Shown in pieces: positions 25,062 to 33,928 of a stretch of DNA of 34,872 bases (its first letter is position 1; each line of letters starts with the position of its first letter). The stretch is taken from NCBI GenBank assembly GCA_007128855.1, contig SKWQ01000135.1, positions 1-34,872 of the forward strand, written 5' to 3'. The notes beneath the pieces are model-generated. The model was given only the letters and a program-made list of their open reading frames with translations. It was not told where the DNA came from and ran no database searches. The DNA comes from Balneolales bacterium. Its GTDB lineage: Bacteria > Bacteroidota > Rhodothermia > Balneolales > Natronogracilivirgulaceae. The position numbers and the translations under genes were made by a program.

Positions 25062-26681
25062 TCAGAGACGGATAACATGATGACACCCGAACAGGCTGCC
25101 ATCCTCCTCCTCCAACCGGGAAAGTATCCGGTCCCAGATATCCGCACCGAATTTGTTCATGTAATATACGAAGGAAATTTCGCGCTCCTGCAGATGATCA
25201 TTTGGGAAAAGGGCGTGTTTAACCTTGCGGATGCGATTGATCTGGACCTCTTCTTTCTGCCTGACTGCGTTGACCATCTTCTTTTTCAGTTTGTCGATGG
25301 ACTTGCCGTACTCTCTGGTGATGGCCAGTGCATGTTTCTGCAATCCGGGGTCTTCCATGTCAATGGCTTCCATCATGTCAGCGGTCAGCCGGTCCACACG
25401 TGTTTTCCAGTCTTCAAAGTGACTGTCCAATTCCGGGTTTCCATGAGTGCGCAGATAGTGCTGTTCCAGATCTTCAAAACGCTTTGCATAATCAGGAAGA
25501 TCAAACGGCAGCTCGTCCATCGACCGTTGTACAGCCGGCTCGACCAGGGTGGCGGACATGCGCGCGGCTATGAAGGGCATCTTCATCCCAAAAAGCTCGT
25601 AAAGTGGCTTCATCTGACCGTAATATGCTACCTCAGCCGGACCGCCTACGTAGGCAGCATTGGGAAGCAGGGAATCCTGTATCAGTGGACGCAAAAAAAC
25701 GTTGGGTGAAAACCTGGCCGGCTCTTCATCCAACCGTTCGAGTATTTCTTCTGTGGACAGGGAAAGTCCGGAACCGGTCTCCCATCTGCCGTTTTCGTGC
25801 CTTAGTCTCACCCTGCCATGATCGTCGTCATGCCAGAATAGCAGGCTGTCACTTACCTGTACCTGCTGGTGATAGGGTTCGGCGAGGCGTTCGCTCTGCT
25901 CCGCCAGGACCGTCCTGATATCATCAGCTTTTTCAATGGCTTTTTTCAGGCAGCCGGTAACGTGCTGCTTGGCTTCGGTAAAATTGCTTCCGGCAAAAAT
26001 GAGTCCGTGTTTTCCGAACATTTTGGAAAGCATAATACCAAAAGACTCGCGATAACTGCGGTCTGCGAGGTAGGAATCATCCATAAGCTTCGTGATCTGC
26101 TCACGGAAGTCAGTAGGGACAAGGGCATCATAAACTTCCGACCGGAAATTTTCAAAGTTTCCATCCACCCTGATCGATCCGGCGGCGTGGCGGGCACACG
26201 TTTCACAGGGCAGGGTAATCCTCCTGATCGAATTATGTTCCGGAATGGCAACCACGGAAATCTCTTCAAAATCATGATCTTCATCAGCCAGCCAGAACAC
26301 GGGGATCACCCTTCTGCCGGTGTCACGGGACAGTTTACGGGCCAGGTGTATGGTGGATATGGTTTTGAACACGGTGTACAGCGGGCCACCCATAAGGCTG
26401 AGCTGCTGGCCGGTGGTGATCGTTACGGTGTTTTCGTCCGAGAGGACTTCGGTCAGGTCGTCGACAGTGCCATCCGCAAGAAACGGTTCATTGAACCGGG
26501 CTATGAGACGTGCCGCCGCGGTGCGGTCCCCTTTCACCTTGTGGGATTCCACAGCCTGCTTCAATACCTGATAGGAGTGTTTGTGAACGAAAAAATCGGA
26601 CAGGTTGTCGCTGTTATCCACATAATCACGAAACAGTCGGGAAAACGACAAGCTGTTGAAATCCAGGTGGTCTATATCCAA
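25062..26681 (-). CDS. bshC: Bacillithiol biosynthesis cysteine-adding enzyme
   Basis: BshC (539 residues) adds cysteine to glucosaminyl-malate, the last step of bacillithiol synthesis. Clear family blocks are TITTGQQLSLMGGPLYTVFKTISTIHLARKL and VIPVFWLADEDHDFEEIS near residues 90-150. FLRPLIQDSLLPNAAYVGGPAEVAYYGQ lies in the middle and a long coiled-coil region (residues about 400-500) follows. Length matches the family. The start is a TTG at 26681. bshA and bshB are not in the window. The gene shows that this organism probably uses bacillithiol as its main low-molecular-weight thiol. Confidence 0.95.
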   Translation of the reverse strand: MDIDHLDFNSLSFSRLFRDYVDNSDNLSDFFVHKHSYQVLKQAVESHKVKGDRTAAARLIARFNEPFLADGTVDDLTEVLSDENTVTITTGQQLSLMGGPLYTVFKTISTIHLARKLSRDTGRRVIPVFWLADEDHDFEEISVVAIPEHNSIRRITLPCETCARHAAGSIRVDGNFENFRSEVYDALVPTDFREQITKLMDDSYLADRSYRESFGIMLSKMFGKHGLIFAGSNFTEAKQHVTGCLKKAIEKADDIRTVLAEQSERLAEPYHQQVQVSDSLLFWHDDDHGRVRLRHENGRWETGSGLSLSTEEILERLDEEPARFSPNVFLRPLIQDSLLPNAAYVGGPAEVAYYGQMKPLYELFGMKMPFIAARMSATLVEPAVQRSMDELPFDLPDYAKRFEDLEQHYLRTHGNPELDSHFEDWKTRVDRLTADMMEAIDMEDPGLQKHALAITREYGKSIDKLKKKMVNAVRQKEEVQINRIRKVKHALFPNDHLQEREISFVYYMNKFGADIWDRILSRLEEEDGSLFGCHHVIRL

Positions 26682-26701
26682 TGTCTTGTGCTTTCTGAGT
26701 G

Positions 26702-27310
26702 TTATCCCTTGAGTCGGTTCAGCTCATCCCGGATCTTTGCCGCTTTTTCGTAATCTTCTTCAGCAATGGCTGCAGTCAGGTTTTTTTCAAGCATTCGGAT
26801 GCGGCTCTCCCTGCTTGATGTTGACGCCGGTTCCTCTGATCCGGTCGAGGTTCCTTCCGGTTCCGGCGTGGCAGGTCCCTCCTCGTGTTCCTCCATTTGG
26901 GGGTCTGTCTCGATGCCGGCCTCTTCCACAATGTGATCGGAAACGAAGATGGGGGCATTGAACCGGATTGCCAGGGCTATGGCATCGCTGGGACGGGAAT
27001 CCTGGGTGAGGGTCTCACCATTGTTCTCATATATTATTTGCGCGTAAAAAGTACCTTCCCTGAGTTCGTTGATATAGATCTCCTTGACGAAGGTATTGAA
27101 ACTCTGGATGATGTTGCGCATCAGGTCGTGGGTCATGGGACGCGGGGGCTTGATGTTCTCAAGCTCCAGGGCGATGGCCTGCGCCTCAAATGTTCCGATG
27201 ATGATGGGCAGCCTGCGCTTTCCATCCGTCTCATTCAAAATAAGTGCATAGGCTCCGCCGCTGCTGGGACTGGTGGAGAGTCCCAATATGTCCATCTGAA
27301 TCTTGCTCAA
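26702..27310 (-). CDS. Bifunctional nuclease (BFN/DUF151) domain with C-terminal UVR motif
   Basis: A 202-residue two-domain protein. Residues 1-135 are a BFN domain: LPIIIGTFEAQAIALELE, PRPMTHDLM, and SRPSDAIALAIRFNAPIFV. The domain has reported RNase and DNase activity in plant and bacterial members. An acidic, proline-rich linker (about 136-160) leads to a UVR motif (LEKNLTAAIAEEDYEKAAKIRDEL), the helical hairpin by which UvrB and UvrC meet. The start is a TTG at 27310; an ATG five codons later is possible. It heads the bfn-bshC-5-FCL set, 20 bases before bshC. Its actual target is not known. Confidence 0.9.
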   Translation of the reverse strand: MSKIQMDILGLSTSPSSGGAYALILNETDGKRRLPIIIGTFEAQAIALELENIKPPRPMTHDLMRNIIQSFNTFVKEIYINELREGTFYAQIIYENNGETLTQDSRPSDAIALAIRFNAPIFVSDHIVEEAGIETDPQMEEHEEGPATPEPEGTSTGSEEPASTSSRESRIRMLEKNLTAAIAEEDYEKAAKIRDELNRLKG

Positions 27311-27535
27311 AACTGCTGGAAGTTTGTGGTTGGTACGTTAAGCTACAAGCAGGGAATCACTCTGAGTGCCCTTCACTGGTAACATGTGAAACAGTTGTTG
27401 CCATTTTATTTGTGTAAGGTAACCAATTTTTCTTCTCTCTTAAACAGTCAAACCCCGGCAAGCGTTGCCTGAAGAACCAAATTCATCCGGAAAAGCACTT
27501 TTTTGCTGATGGCTTTGTCATATTGTCTGTTTTGA

Positions 27536-27566
27536 TTGACATTAGCCCATATCGGAAGTAATTTTA
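27536..27566 (+). promoter_or_regulatory. Putative nuo operon promoter
   Basis: TTGACA at 27536-27541 is followed after 17 bases by TAATTTTA (27559-27566), which fits TAnnTTTG-like Bacteroidota -7 elements better than TATAAT. The transcript would have about 37 untranslated bases before the nuoA ATG. The rest of the 297-base divergent gap (27311-27607) shows no gene, and no clear minus-strand promoter for bfn was found. Confidence 0.5.
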
Positions 27567-27607
27567 GTGCCGAAATTCAGCCACATACATATTTCCCGTC
27601 TCGAATA

Positions 27608-28015
27608 ATGCTCGAACAATACATACCTGTTCTTCTGCTCGTCGCCCTGGCGGTCGTAACGGCAATGGCTTTTATCGTCTTATCGCGGCTGCTCGGTCCG
27701 CAGCGTCCTGCTTCGAACAAGCTCGGTGCCTATGAAAGCGGCATGGACCCGGTCGGCCAGGCACGGGACCGCTACTCTGTGAGCTTCTACATCATTGCCA
27801 TGGAGTTCATCGTATTCGATCTGGAAGTGATTTTCATCTATCCCTTTGCGGTCCGCTTCCAGGAATTCGGAGCGGGAACGTTCTGGGCAATGATGCTATT
27901 TATTTTCATACTTTTCCTCGGTCTTGTCTACACGCTCAAAAAGGGTAGCTTTGACTGGACTGCCGTACCGTTGCAAGACGAACAAAGTCAAGAATCGAGT
28001 TACAAAATCTCCTGA
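27608..28015 (+). CDS. nuoA: NADH-quinone oxidoreductase subunit A
   Basis: A 135-residue membrane-arm subunit of complex I with three transmembrane helices ([58 protein letters not shown]). The loop [21 protein letters not shown] is the conserved cysteine-free form of the Q-site loop; many homologues have C-G in place of A-Y. FDLEVIF holds the conserved acidic pair. I used the ATG at 27608; upstream in-frame codons belong to the promoter region. First gene of the operon, eight bases before nuoB. Confidence 0.95.
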   Translation: MLEQYIPVLLLVALAVVTAMAFIVLSRLLGPQRPASNKLGAYESGMDPVGQARDRYSVSFYIIAMEFIVFDLEVIFIYPFAVRFQEFGAGTFWAMMLFIFILFLGLVYTLKKGSFDWTAVPLQDEQSQESSYKIS

Positions 28016-28023
28016 ACCAGATT

Positions 28024-28506
28024 ATGAGTCTAGATCGTGTTATGGGTGAAGGTTACTTCACCACTACGGTGGATGCACTGACCAAATGGGGACGTGCCAA
28101 TTCGGTGTGGCCCATGCCGATGGGCCTGGCATGCTGTGCCATTGAAATGATGGCTTTTGCGGGTCCGAAATATGATGCGGCGCGGTTCGGATCCGAAGTG
28201 TTCCGCTTTTCACCCCGCCAAAGCGATGTGATGATCGTGGCCGGCTGGTGTACGTACAAGATGTCCCATGCCATCCGGCGCGTATGGGACCAGATGCCCG
28301 ATCCCAAGTGGTGTATTGCCATGGGGGCCTGTGCTTCCACCGGAGGGATGCACCGTTGCTACGGAGTTGTCCAGGGCGTGGATAATTTCCTTCCGGTGGA
28401 CTATTACATATCCGGCTGTCCACCGCGTCCCGAATCCGTCATCAACGCCATCCTTAAAATCCAGGACAAGATCAAGGAGCAGCAATCCCTTAAGCTGGAC
28501 AGCTAG
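28024..28506 (+). CDS. nuoB: NADH-quinone oxidoreductase subunit B
   Basis: This 160-residue subunit holds the last iron-sulfur cluster (N2), which passes electrons to quinone. The four ligands are visible: the adjacent pair in [10 protein letters not shown], one in [11 protein letters not shown] and one in [10 protein letters not shown]. An additional cysteine-containing stretch [10 protein letters not shown] replaces the usual VAGT-x-T-KM. Seven bases separate it from nuoC. There is no Shine-Dalgarno before the ATG. Confidence 0.97.
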   Translation: MSLDRVMGEGYFTTTVDALTKWGRANSVWPMPMGLACCAIEMMAFAGPKYDAARFGSEVFRFSPRQSDVMIVAGWCTYKMSHAIRRVWDQMPDPKWCIAMGACASTGGMHRCYGVVQGVDNFLPVDYYISGCPPRPESVINAILKIQDKIKEQQSLKLDS

Positions 28507-28513
28507 ACCTATC

Positions 28514-29017
28514 ATGAATACCGAAATCAGAGACAATCTACTGCAGGACATCCGTGAGTATCTGGGCGGCGATCTGCTTGATGTAAACCTGGATTACACC
28601 TATCCCCTGGTGCATATCAAACGGGAACGCCTGTACGATGCATGCCGCTTCATGAAGAACACCATGCATTTCATCTATCTCAATGAAATCATCGGTACCG
28701 ACCGGTTCACTTCCGAAGAGCGGTTCGAGGTGATCTATCATCTGGTGTCGCTCCGTGACCGGCAGAGGATGTTCCTGAAGGTTCTTGTGGACGAGGAAAA
28801 CCCCTCGCTCCCAACGGTTACCGATATCTGGAAAAGTGCCAACTGGAACGAACGCGAGGTATTCGATATGTTCGGCATCCGCTTCGAAGGGCACCCCGAC
28901 CTGCGCAGGATATTCCTGCCCGAGGACTTCAAGTACTATCCCCTTCGCAAGGAATTCCCGCTTCTGGGAGTGCCGGGCTCCCTCGAAATGCCCAATACAA
29001 CCCCCGATCACGACTGA
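28514..29017 (+). CDS. nuoC: NADH-quinone oxidoreductase subunit C
   Basis: The 167-residue 30-kDa-type subunit of the peripheral arm, separate from NuoD (not the fused NuoCD of enteric bacteria). The signature SANWNEREVFDMFGIRFEGHPDLRRIFLPEDF is complete, followed by YYPLRKEFPLLG. The frame is open much further upstream through nuoB, but the ATG at 28514, seven bases after the nuoB stop, gives the normal family length. Confidence 0.96.
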   Translation: MNTEIRDNLLQDIREYLGGDLLDVNLDYTYPLVHIKRERLYDACRFMKNTMHFIYLNEIIGTDRFTSEERFEVIYHLVSLRDRQRMFLKVLVDEENPSLPTVTDIWKSANWNEREVFDMFGIRFEGHPDLRRIFLPEDFKYYPLRKEFPLLGVPGSLEMPNTTPDHD

Positions 29018-29028
29018 CGGCACACCAT

Positions 29029-30324
29029 ATGATGCAACCCGACCCCACCATAAACCGAAAGAAGCCAACCTATTTCAAAGAGCATCAGGAAGCGCTCTAT
29101 AAAAGCCTGGAAGACAAGCATGCCACGGTTGAAGTCGACCATAGCGATCCCCTGGCCACCAGGATGACGCTCAACATGGGTCCACAACACCCTGCCACCC
29201 ATGGTGTGCTCCGTGTGCTCATGGAGCTGGACGGAGAGGTGATCACCAAGTGCCGCCTTGACACAGGGTACCTGCATCGCGGCATCGAAAAAATGGCGGA
29301 AAACAAGACCTATCAGGAATTCATGCCGTATACCGACCGCATGGATTACATCTCTCCCTACAGCAACAATGTCGCACTTTGCATGGCTGTGGAGAAGATC
29401 GCGAATGTTGAAGTTCCTGATCGGGCAATTTACATCCGTATGATCTGCTGTGAGTTAGCTCGTGTCTCCTCACATCTTTTATGGCTTGGCACCATGATCA
29501 TGGACGCCGGGGCGCTCTCCTTTTTCCTGTGGACTTTCCGCGAAAGGGAAAAGATCTACGATATCTTCGATGAAGTTGCCGGACACCGTTTCACCGTCTC
29601 TCACTCCAGGATCGGAGGGGTCAACAACGACTTCACTCCCGTTGCCGAGGAGAAGATCCGCAAGTTCGTGCGGGATTTTCCGGACGAACTGAAGGGGTGG
29701 CACAAACTACTGGACAGAAACAGGATCTTTGTGGACAGGAACAATGGTGTCGGGGCCATCGGACACGAAGATGCCGTGAACATTGGCCTGGCCGGTCCCT
29801 CGCTGCGGGCCACCGGAATTGCATATGACATCCGGACCTTCGAACCCTATATGCACTACGGGAAAATGGATTTCATGGTTCCCACCCGCACCGAGGGCGA
29901 TAACCTTGCCAGGTATTACTGCCGGATGGAAGAGATGGCCGAATCCATCCGCATCATAGAACAGTGTTTTGACAAGATGCCCAGAAAAGGGCCGATCCGG
30001 GTGGATGATGCCAAGAAAAGCTACCCTTCCAAGGATGAAGTATACTACTCGATGGAGGGACTCATCCACGATTTCATGATGACTGACACCGGGGTATGCC
30101 CGCCTGCCGGCGCCGAAAGCTATCATGCCATCGAAGCCCCGAAAGGTGAACTCGGTTTTTACATTCAAAGCGACGGCACGGGACATCCCTGGCGCCTGAA
30201 GATCAATTCCCCGTCCTTCAGTAATCTGCAGGGACTTGAAACCGTACTTGACGGAGAAATGGTTGCCGACACGGTAGTCGTGATCGGTGGGATGGATCCG
30301 GTAATGGGAGACTCAGACAAGTAA
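29029..30324 (+). CDS. nuoD: NADH-quinone oxidoreductase subunit D
   Basis: The 49-kDa subunit (431 residues) forms most of the quinone cavity with NuoB. LNMGPQHPATHGVLR carries the conserved histidine near the quinone head. GYLHRGIEKMAENKTY, SPYSNNVALCMAVEK and VSSHLLWLGTMIMDAGA follow. The N-terminal 45 residues are an extra polar segment before homology begins. The C-terminus reads GGMDPVMGDSDK where most homologues have a GSLDIVFGE-DR type end. Two adjacent ATGs (29029, 29032) can start it. Two bases separate it from nuoE. Confidence 0.97.
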   Translation: MMQPDPTINRKKPTYFKEHQEALYKSLEDKHATVEVDHSDPLATRMTLNMGPQHPATHGVLRVLMELDGEVITKCRLDTGYLHRGIEKMAENKTYQEFMPYTDRMDYISPYSNNVALCMAVEKIANVEVPDRAIYIRMICCELARVSSHLLWLGTMIMDAGALSFFLWTFREREKIYDIFDEVAGHRFTVSHSRIGGVNNDFTPVAEEKIRKFVRDFPDELKGWHKLLDRNRIFVDRNNGVGAIGHEDAVNIGLAGPSLRATGIAYDIRTFEPYMHYGKMDFMVPTRTEGDNLARYYCRMEEMAESIRIIEQCFDKMPRKGPIRVDDAKKSYPSKDEVYYSMEGLIHDFMMTDTGVCPPAGAESYHAIEAPKGELGFYIQSDGTGHPWRLKINSPSFSNLQGLETVLDGEMVADTVVVIGGMDPVMGDSDK

Positions 30325-30326
30325 TT

Positions 30327-30866
30327 ATGGCTGAAACGTACACATTTGATGCCAAGGATCTCGCCGAGATCGAAAAATTAACGGCAAAGTACCCGGAGAA
30401 GCAGGCGGCTGTGCTCCCGGTGCTCTGGTATGCCCAGGACAAGTTCGGTCACTCGGATCCTGCGGTGCAAAAGCTCGTATCGGAAACGCTCGGGGTTCCT
30501 GAAGCACATATACGCGGTGTGGTCTCTTTCTACACCCAGTTTTATGACAAACCCATGGGTAAAAACGTACTCGATGTCTGCACCTGCCTGAGCTGTCAGG
30601 TATGCGGCGGGTACGACATGCTTCATTATATTGAAGAGAAGCTGGGTATCAAGGCCGGTGAAACCACGCCCGATGGTCAGTTTTCCCTGCAATCGGTCGA
30701 GTGCCTCGGTGCCTGCGGCTATGCCCCCATGCTCCAGGTCACAAACGACAAATTTGTCAACCACCTGACCCGTGAAAAGGTGGACAAGCTGATCGAAGAT
30801 CTGAAGGCCGGCAATAAGCCTGAGTTCGAATCCAACCCCATGCCTCAACACGAAAAAGGTTCCTGA
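30327..30866 (+). CDS. nuoE: NADH-quinone oxidoreductase subunit E
   Basis: A 179-residue thioredoxin-like [2Fe-2S] subunit (cluster N1a) that pairs with NuoF in the NADH module. The ligands are C-x4-C in VCTCLSCQVCGG and C-x3-C in ECLGACGYAPM. The first region has two extra cysteines (CTCLSCQVC), which is uncommon in the family. The C-terminal 20 residues are polar and variable. Confidence 0.96.
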   Translation: MAETYTFDAKDLAEIEKLTAKYPEKQAAVLPVLWYAQDKFGHSDPAVQKLVSETLGVPEAHIRGVVSFYTQFYDKPMGKNVLDVCTCLSCQVCGGYDMLHYIEEKLGIKAGETTPDGQFSLQSVECLGACGYAPMLQVTNDKFVNHLTREKVDKLIEDLKAGNKPEFESNPMPQHEKGS

Positions 30867-30874
30867 CATCCGAG

Positions 30875-32164
30875 ATGAGCAACAACTGGAAATCATACAA
30901 ACCCCTTCTGATACCGGCAATCCCGGATCTCCACGAAATATCCGTCTACGAAAAGAACAATGGATATCAGGCCCTCAAAAAGATCCTCAAGGACCGGAAA
31001 ACCTGGAGTCCGGCCAATGTCGTCAACGAGGTGAAGACCGCGAACATCCGCGGACGCGGTGGCGCCGGTTTCAATGCCGGACTGAAATGGTCGTTCATGC
31101 CGGAACCGGACGGGGAACCGCGCTACCTTGCCTGCAATGGTGATGAGTCGGAGCCGGGCACTTTCAAGGACCGGAAGATTTTTGAGTTCAATCCGCATCA
31201 GTTCATCGAAGGGGCCATCATCGCCGCCTACGCCATGCACGTCGAGGTGATCTATGTCTACATCCGCGGGGAATACCGGCCCTTTGTGCAGAAACTCCAG
31301 AAGGCCATTGACCAGGCATATGACAAAGGCTACCTGGGCAAAAAAATCCTTGGATCGGATTTCAGCGTGGAGATGCACACCCACATGGGAGCTGGCGCCT
31401 ACATCTGTGGTGAAGAATCATCCCTTATGGAATCGCTTGAAGGAAAACGGGGCTATCCCAGGGTGAAACCTCCGTTTCCGGCCCAGCGTGGCCTGTGGGG
31501 GCGACCTACCACCATCAACAACATCGAAACCCTGGCCAACGTCCCGCTGGTGATGAATCACGGTTCTGATTGGTATCTGGAAATCGGGCCATCCACACAT
31601 CCAGGGCCGGTGCTCTATGGTATTTCGGGACATGTCAACCGTCCCGGCGTCTATGAATATCCTGCAGGAATGAACATCATGACGCTCATCAATGAGGTTG
31701 CCGGCGGGGTGCGCGGTGGAAAGAAACTCAAGGCACTGATTCCCGGTGGGTCATCCACCCCACCCCTGCGGGCAGACATGCTTGAGGGAGTGACCATGGA
31801 CGCCGATTCCCTGCGCGAGGCGGGATCCATGATGGGAACAGCCGGGATGGTCGTTTTGGATGAAGATACCGACATCGTCGAGCTGGTTTGGAGGATATCC
31901 CACTTCTACGATCATGAATCGTGCGGCCAGTGCACTCCGTGCCGCGAAGGTACCGGGTGGCTTGAAAAGACACTCCGTAAGATGAAGGACGGAAACGGGG
32001 AGATGAGGGACCTGGATCTTCTGCTGGCCATCTGCTATCGCATGGAGGGACGAACCATCTGCGCCCTGGCCGATGCCGCTGCCTGGCCCGTAAGGTACTC
32101 CATCGACCGGTTCCGTGACGAATTTGAAAAGAAATGCAAAAAAACGGTGTACGCCGTCGCTTGA
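30875..32164 (+). CDS. nuoF: NADH-quinone oxidoreductase subunit F, NADH-binding
   Basis: The 429-residue flavoprotein subunit that oxidises NADH through FMN and cluster N3. The FMN/NADH segments are RGRGGAGFNAGLKW and ACNGDESEPGTFKDR. GEESSLMESLEGKRGYPR contributes the acidic NADH clamp. The [4Fe-4S] ligands lie in ESCGQCTPCREGTGW, with the fourth in TICALADAAAWPV. Length is typical. It follows nuoE by eight bases. Confidence 0.97.
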   Translation: MSNNWKSYKPLLIPAIPDLHEISVYEKNNGYQALKKILKDRKTWSPANVVNEVKTANIRGRGGAGFNAGLKWSFMPEPDGEPRYLACNGDESEPGTFKDRKIFEFNPHQFIEGAIIAAYAMHVEVIYVYIRGEYRPFVQKLQKAIDQAYDKGYLGKKILGSDFSVEMHTHMGAGAYICGEESSLMESLEGKRGYPRVKPPFPAQRGLWGRPTTINNIETLANVPLVMNHGSDWYLEIGPSTHPGPVLYGISGHVNRPGVYEYPAGMNIMTLINEVAGGVRGGKKLKALIPGGSSTPPLRADMLEGVTMDADSLREAGSMMGTAGMVVLDEDTDIVELVWRISHFYDHESCGQCTPCREGTGWLEKTLRKMKDGNGEMRDLDLLLAICYRMEGRTICALADAAAWPVRYSIDRFRDEFEKKCKKTVYAVA

Positions 32165-32185
32165 TGTAACATCACCTGATCAAAC

Positions 32186-33928
32186 ATGCCAGAAATCTTC
32201 ATAGACAACAAACGATACGAGTACGAAAAGCCCGGGAAGGTGCTCCAGTTCATGCTCGACAACGGTCTGGATCTGCCCTTTTTCTGCTACCATCCTTCGC
32301 TTTCCATCCCTGCCAACTGCCGGCAGTGCATGGTCAAAGCCGGCATGCCTGTATTTGACAGGGAGAAGGGCACGTTTGAAACCGATGAGAATGGTGACAG
32401 GGTCATTCGCTTTTTCCCAAAATTGATGACCGCCTGCAGTCTCGATCTTGCTGATGGCATTGTAGTCCATACCCACCATACCGATGACCTGGTGAAACAG
32501 GCCCAGGCCGATAACCTGGAGTTCATCCTCATCAACCATCCGCTGGACTGCCCGATATGTGATCAGGCAGGGGAATGTCCGCTGCAGATCCTGACATATA
32601 AATACGGTCCGGAGGGCAGTCGTTTTGAGCATAAAAAAGTCCACAAACCCAAAGCCATCCAGCTCGGACCGCGTGTCATACTTGACGCCGAACGTTGCAT
32701 CAACTGCACGAGATGCGTACGGTTTACCGATGAAATCAGCAAATCTTATCAGCTATCCATCATCTCCCGCGGCGACAAGAACTATCCCATGACCGCCAAT
32801 GACCAGGAGTTCGATGACCCCTACTCCCTGAATACCGTGGACATCTGTCCGGTCGGTGCGTTGACATCGGCCGATTTCCGTTTCAGGGCCCGGGTATGGG
32901 AGATGAACCAGACCCCGAGCATCGATATGTCCAACGGAAAAGGCTGCAGCACCTGGCTGTGGACCCGGGACAACATGGTGCTTCGTGTCACACCCCGTTT
33001 CAATGAGGAGGTCAACGATCACTGGATGCCCGATGCCGGCCGGCTGGCTTATCGCAAGTTCAATGAGAACCGGATTTCCAGGCCGCACATGCGACCGGAT
33101 GAAACCGAACAGGTCCGCACATCCTGGAACAATGCCCGGCTGACACTGCTCGAAGAACTCGAAAAAGTCTCCCCTGCCGATATTCTGGTCATCGGAAGCC
33201 CGCATGCCTCGGTTGAGGACAACTACGCCCTTCGCACCTGCTTCAGCAGGCTGGGTGTATCGAAGTTCCTTTTTGTGCCACACATCGAGTCCGGTTCCGG
33301 CGACGGATTTCTCATAACGGATGATCAGGCTCCCAACGCCAATGGCGTCAGGTCCCTTGGATTCGAGGAAACTGAAGGCAAAGCACTGGCAAAACTCATA
33401 GAGACTAAAAAACCGCGGCTTATCGCCATTCTGGATGATGACCTTATCGGCCGGACAGACCTCACCCGGGAGCACTTCTCTGAAGCGTGGACCGTTGTCT
33501 GGGGCACAAACCACAACGACACAACCCAGGCCGCAGACCTGGTGATCCCCGTCACGACCGCTGCCGAACATGCCGCATCCTATGTCAACGTGGATGGCCG
33601 CATCCAGCGAACCGTACCTGCCAAGGAAACCATGTACACCAACCGGCGGCTGAACCTGGAAATGTCGATGGGCCGGCTGGATCACTATGGCACAAAGTTC
33701 GACAACTGGGTGACCGACGCCAACCGGGTCGACTGCATTCCGGCCTGGGAATTCCTCATCCGCCTGGAAGATGATGGTGCCGCGTCCGGATGGGAATCGT
33801 CCCGTCAGATCATGGAAGAGATTGCCAAAGCATTCCCTGCCTACCGGGAGGTCTCCTACGACAGAATGGACGAGGAAAACGGCATTCAACTGAAACTGGA
33901 ACAAGATTCGGAAGTCAAAACAGCATAA
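32186..33928 (+). CDS. nuoG: NADH-quinone oxidoreductase subunit G, compact form
   Basis: The iron-sulfur subunit of the NADH module, 580 residues. Cluster N1b uses Cys34, Cys45, Cys48 and Cys84; the last spacing is longer than the common C-x13 by a hairpin insert (residues about 55-78). Cluster N5 is H-x3-C-x2-C-x5-C in NHPLDCPICDQAGECPLQ. N4 is CINCTRC plus DICPVGAL. No N7 cysteine set follows. The molybdopterin-oxidoreductase-like C-terminal part is short compared with about 780-910 residues in Thermus or E. coli. Its stop is directly followed by the nuoH ATG. Confidence 0.93.
   Translation: MPEIFIDNKRYEYEKPGKVLQFMLDNGLDLPFFCYHPSLSIPANCRQCMVKAGMPVFDREKGTFETDENGDRVIRFFPKLMTACSLDLADGIVVHTHHTDDLVKQAQADNLEFILINHPLDCPICDQAGECPLQILTYKYGPEGSRFEHKKVHKPKAIQLGPRVILDAERCINCTRCVRFTDEISKSYQLSIISRGDKNYPMTANDQEFDDPYSLNTVDICPVGALTSADFRFRARVWEMNQTPSIDMSNGKGCSTWLWTRDNMVLRVTPRFNEEVNDHWMPDAGRLAYRKFNENRISRPHMRPDETEQVRTSWNNARLTLLEELEKVSPADILVIGSPHASVEDNYALRTCFSRLGVSKFLFVPHIESGSGDGFLITDDQAPNANGVRSLGFEETEGKALAKLIETKKPRLIAILDDDLIGRTDLTREHFSEAWTVVWGTNHNDTTQAADLVIPVTTAAEHAASYVNVDGRIQRTVPAKETMYTNRRLNLEMSMGRLDHYGTKFDNWVTDANRVDCIPAWEFLIRLEDDGAASGWESSRQIMEEIAKAFPAYREVSYDRMDEENGIQLKLEQDSEVKTA

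Noticed and set aside
32753-33904. A 383-codon open frame antisense to nuoG.
   Set aside because: nuoG has complete cluster motifs on the plus strand; the antisense frame has none and lacks a suitable start context.
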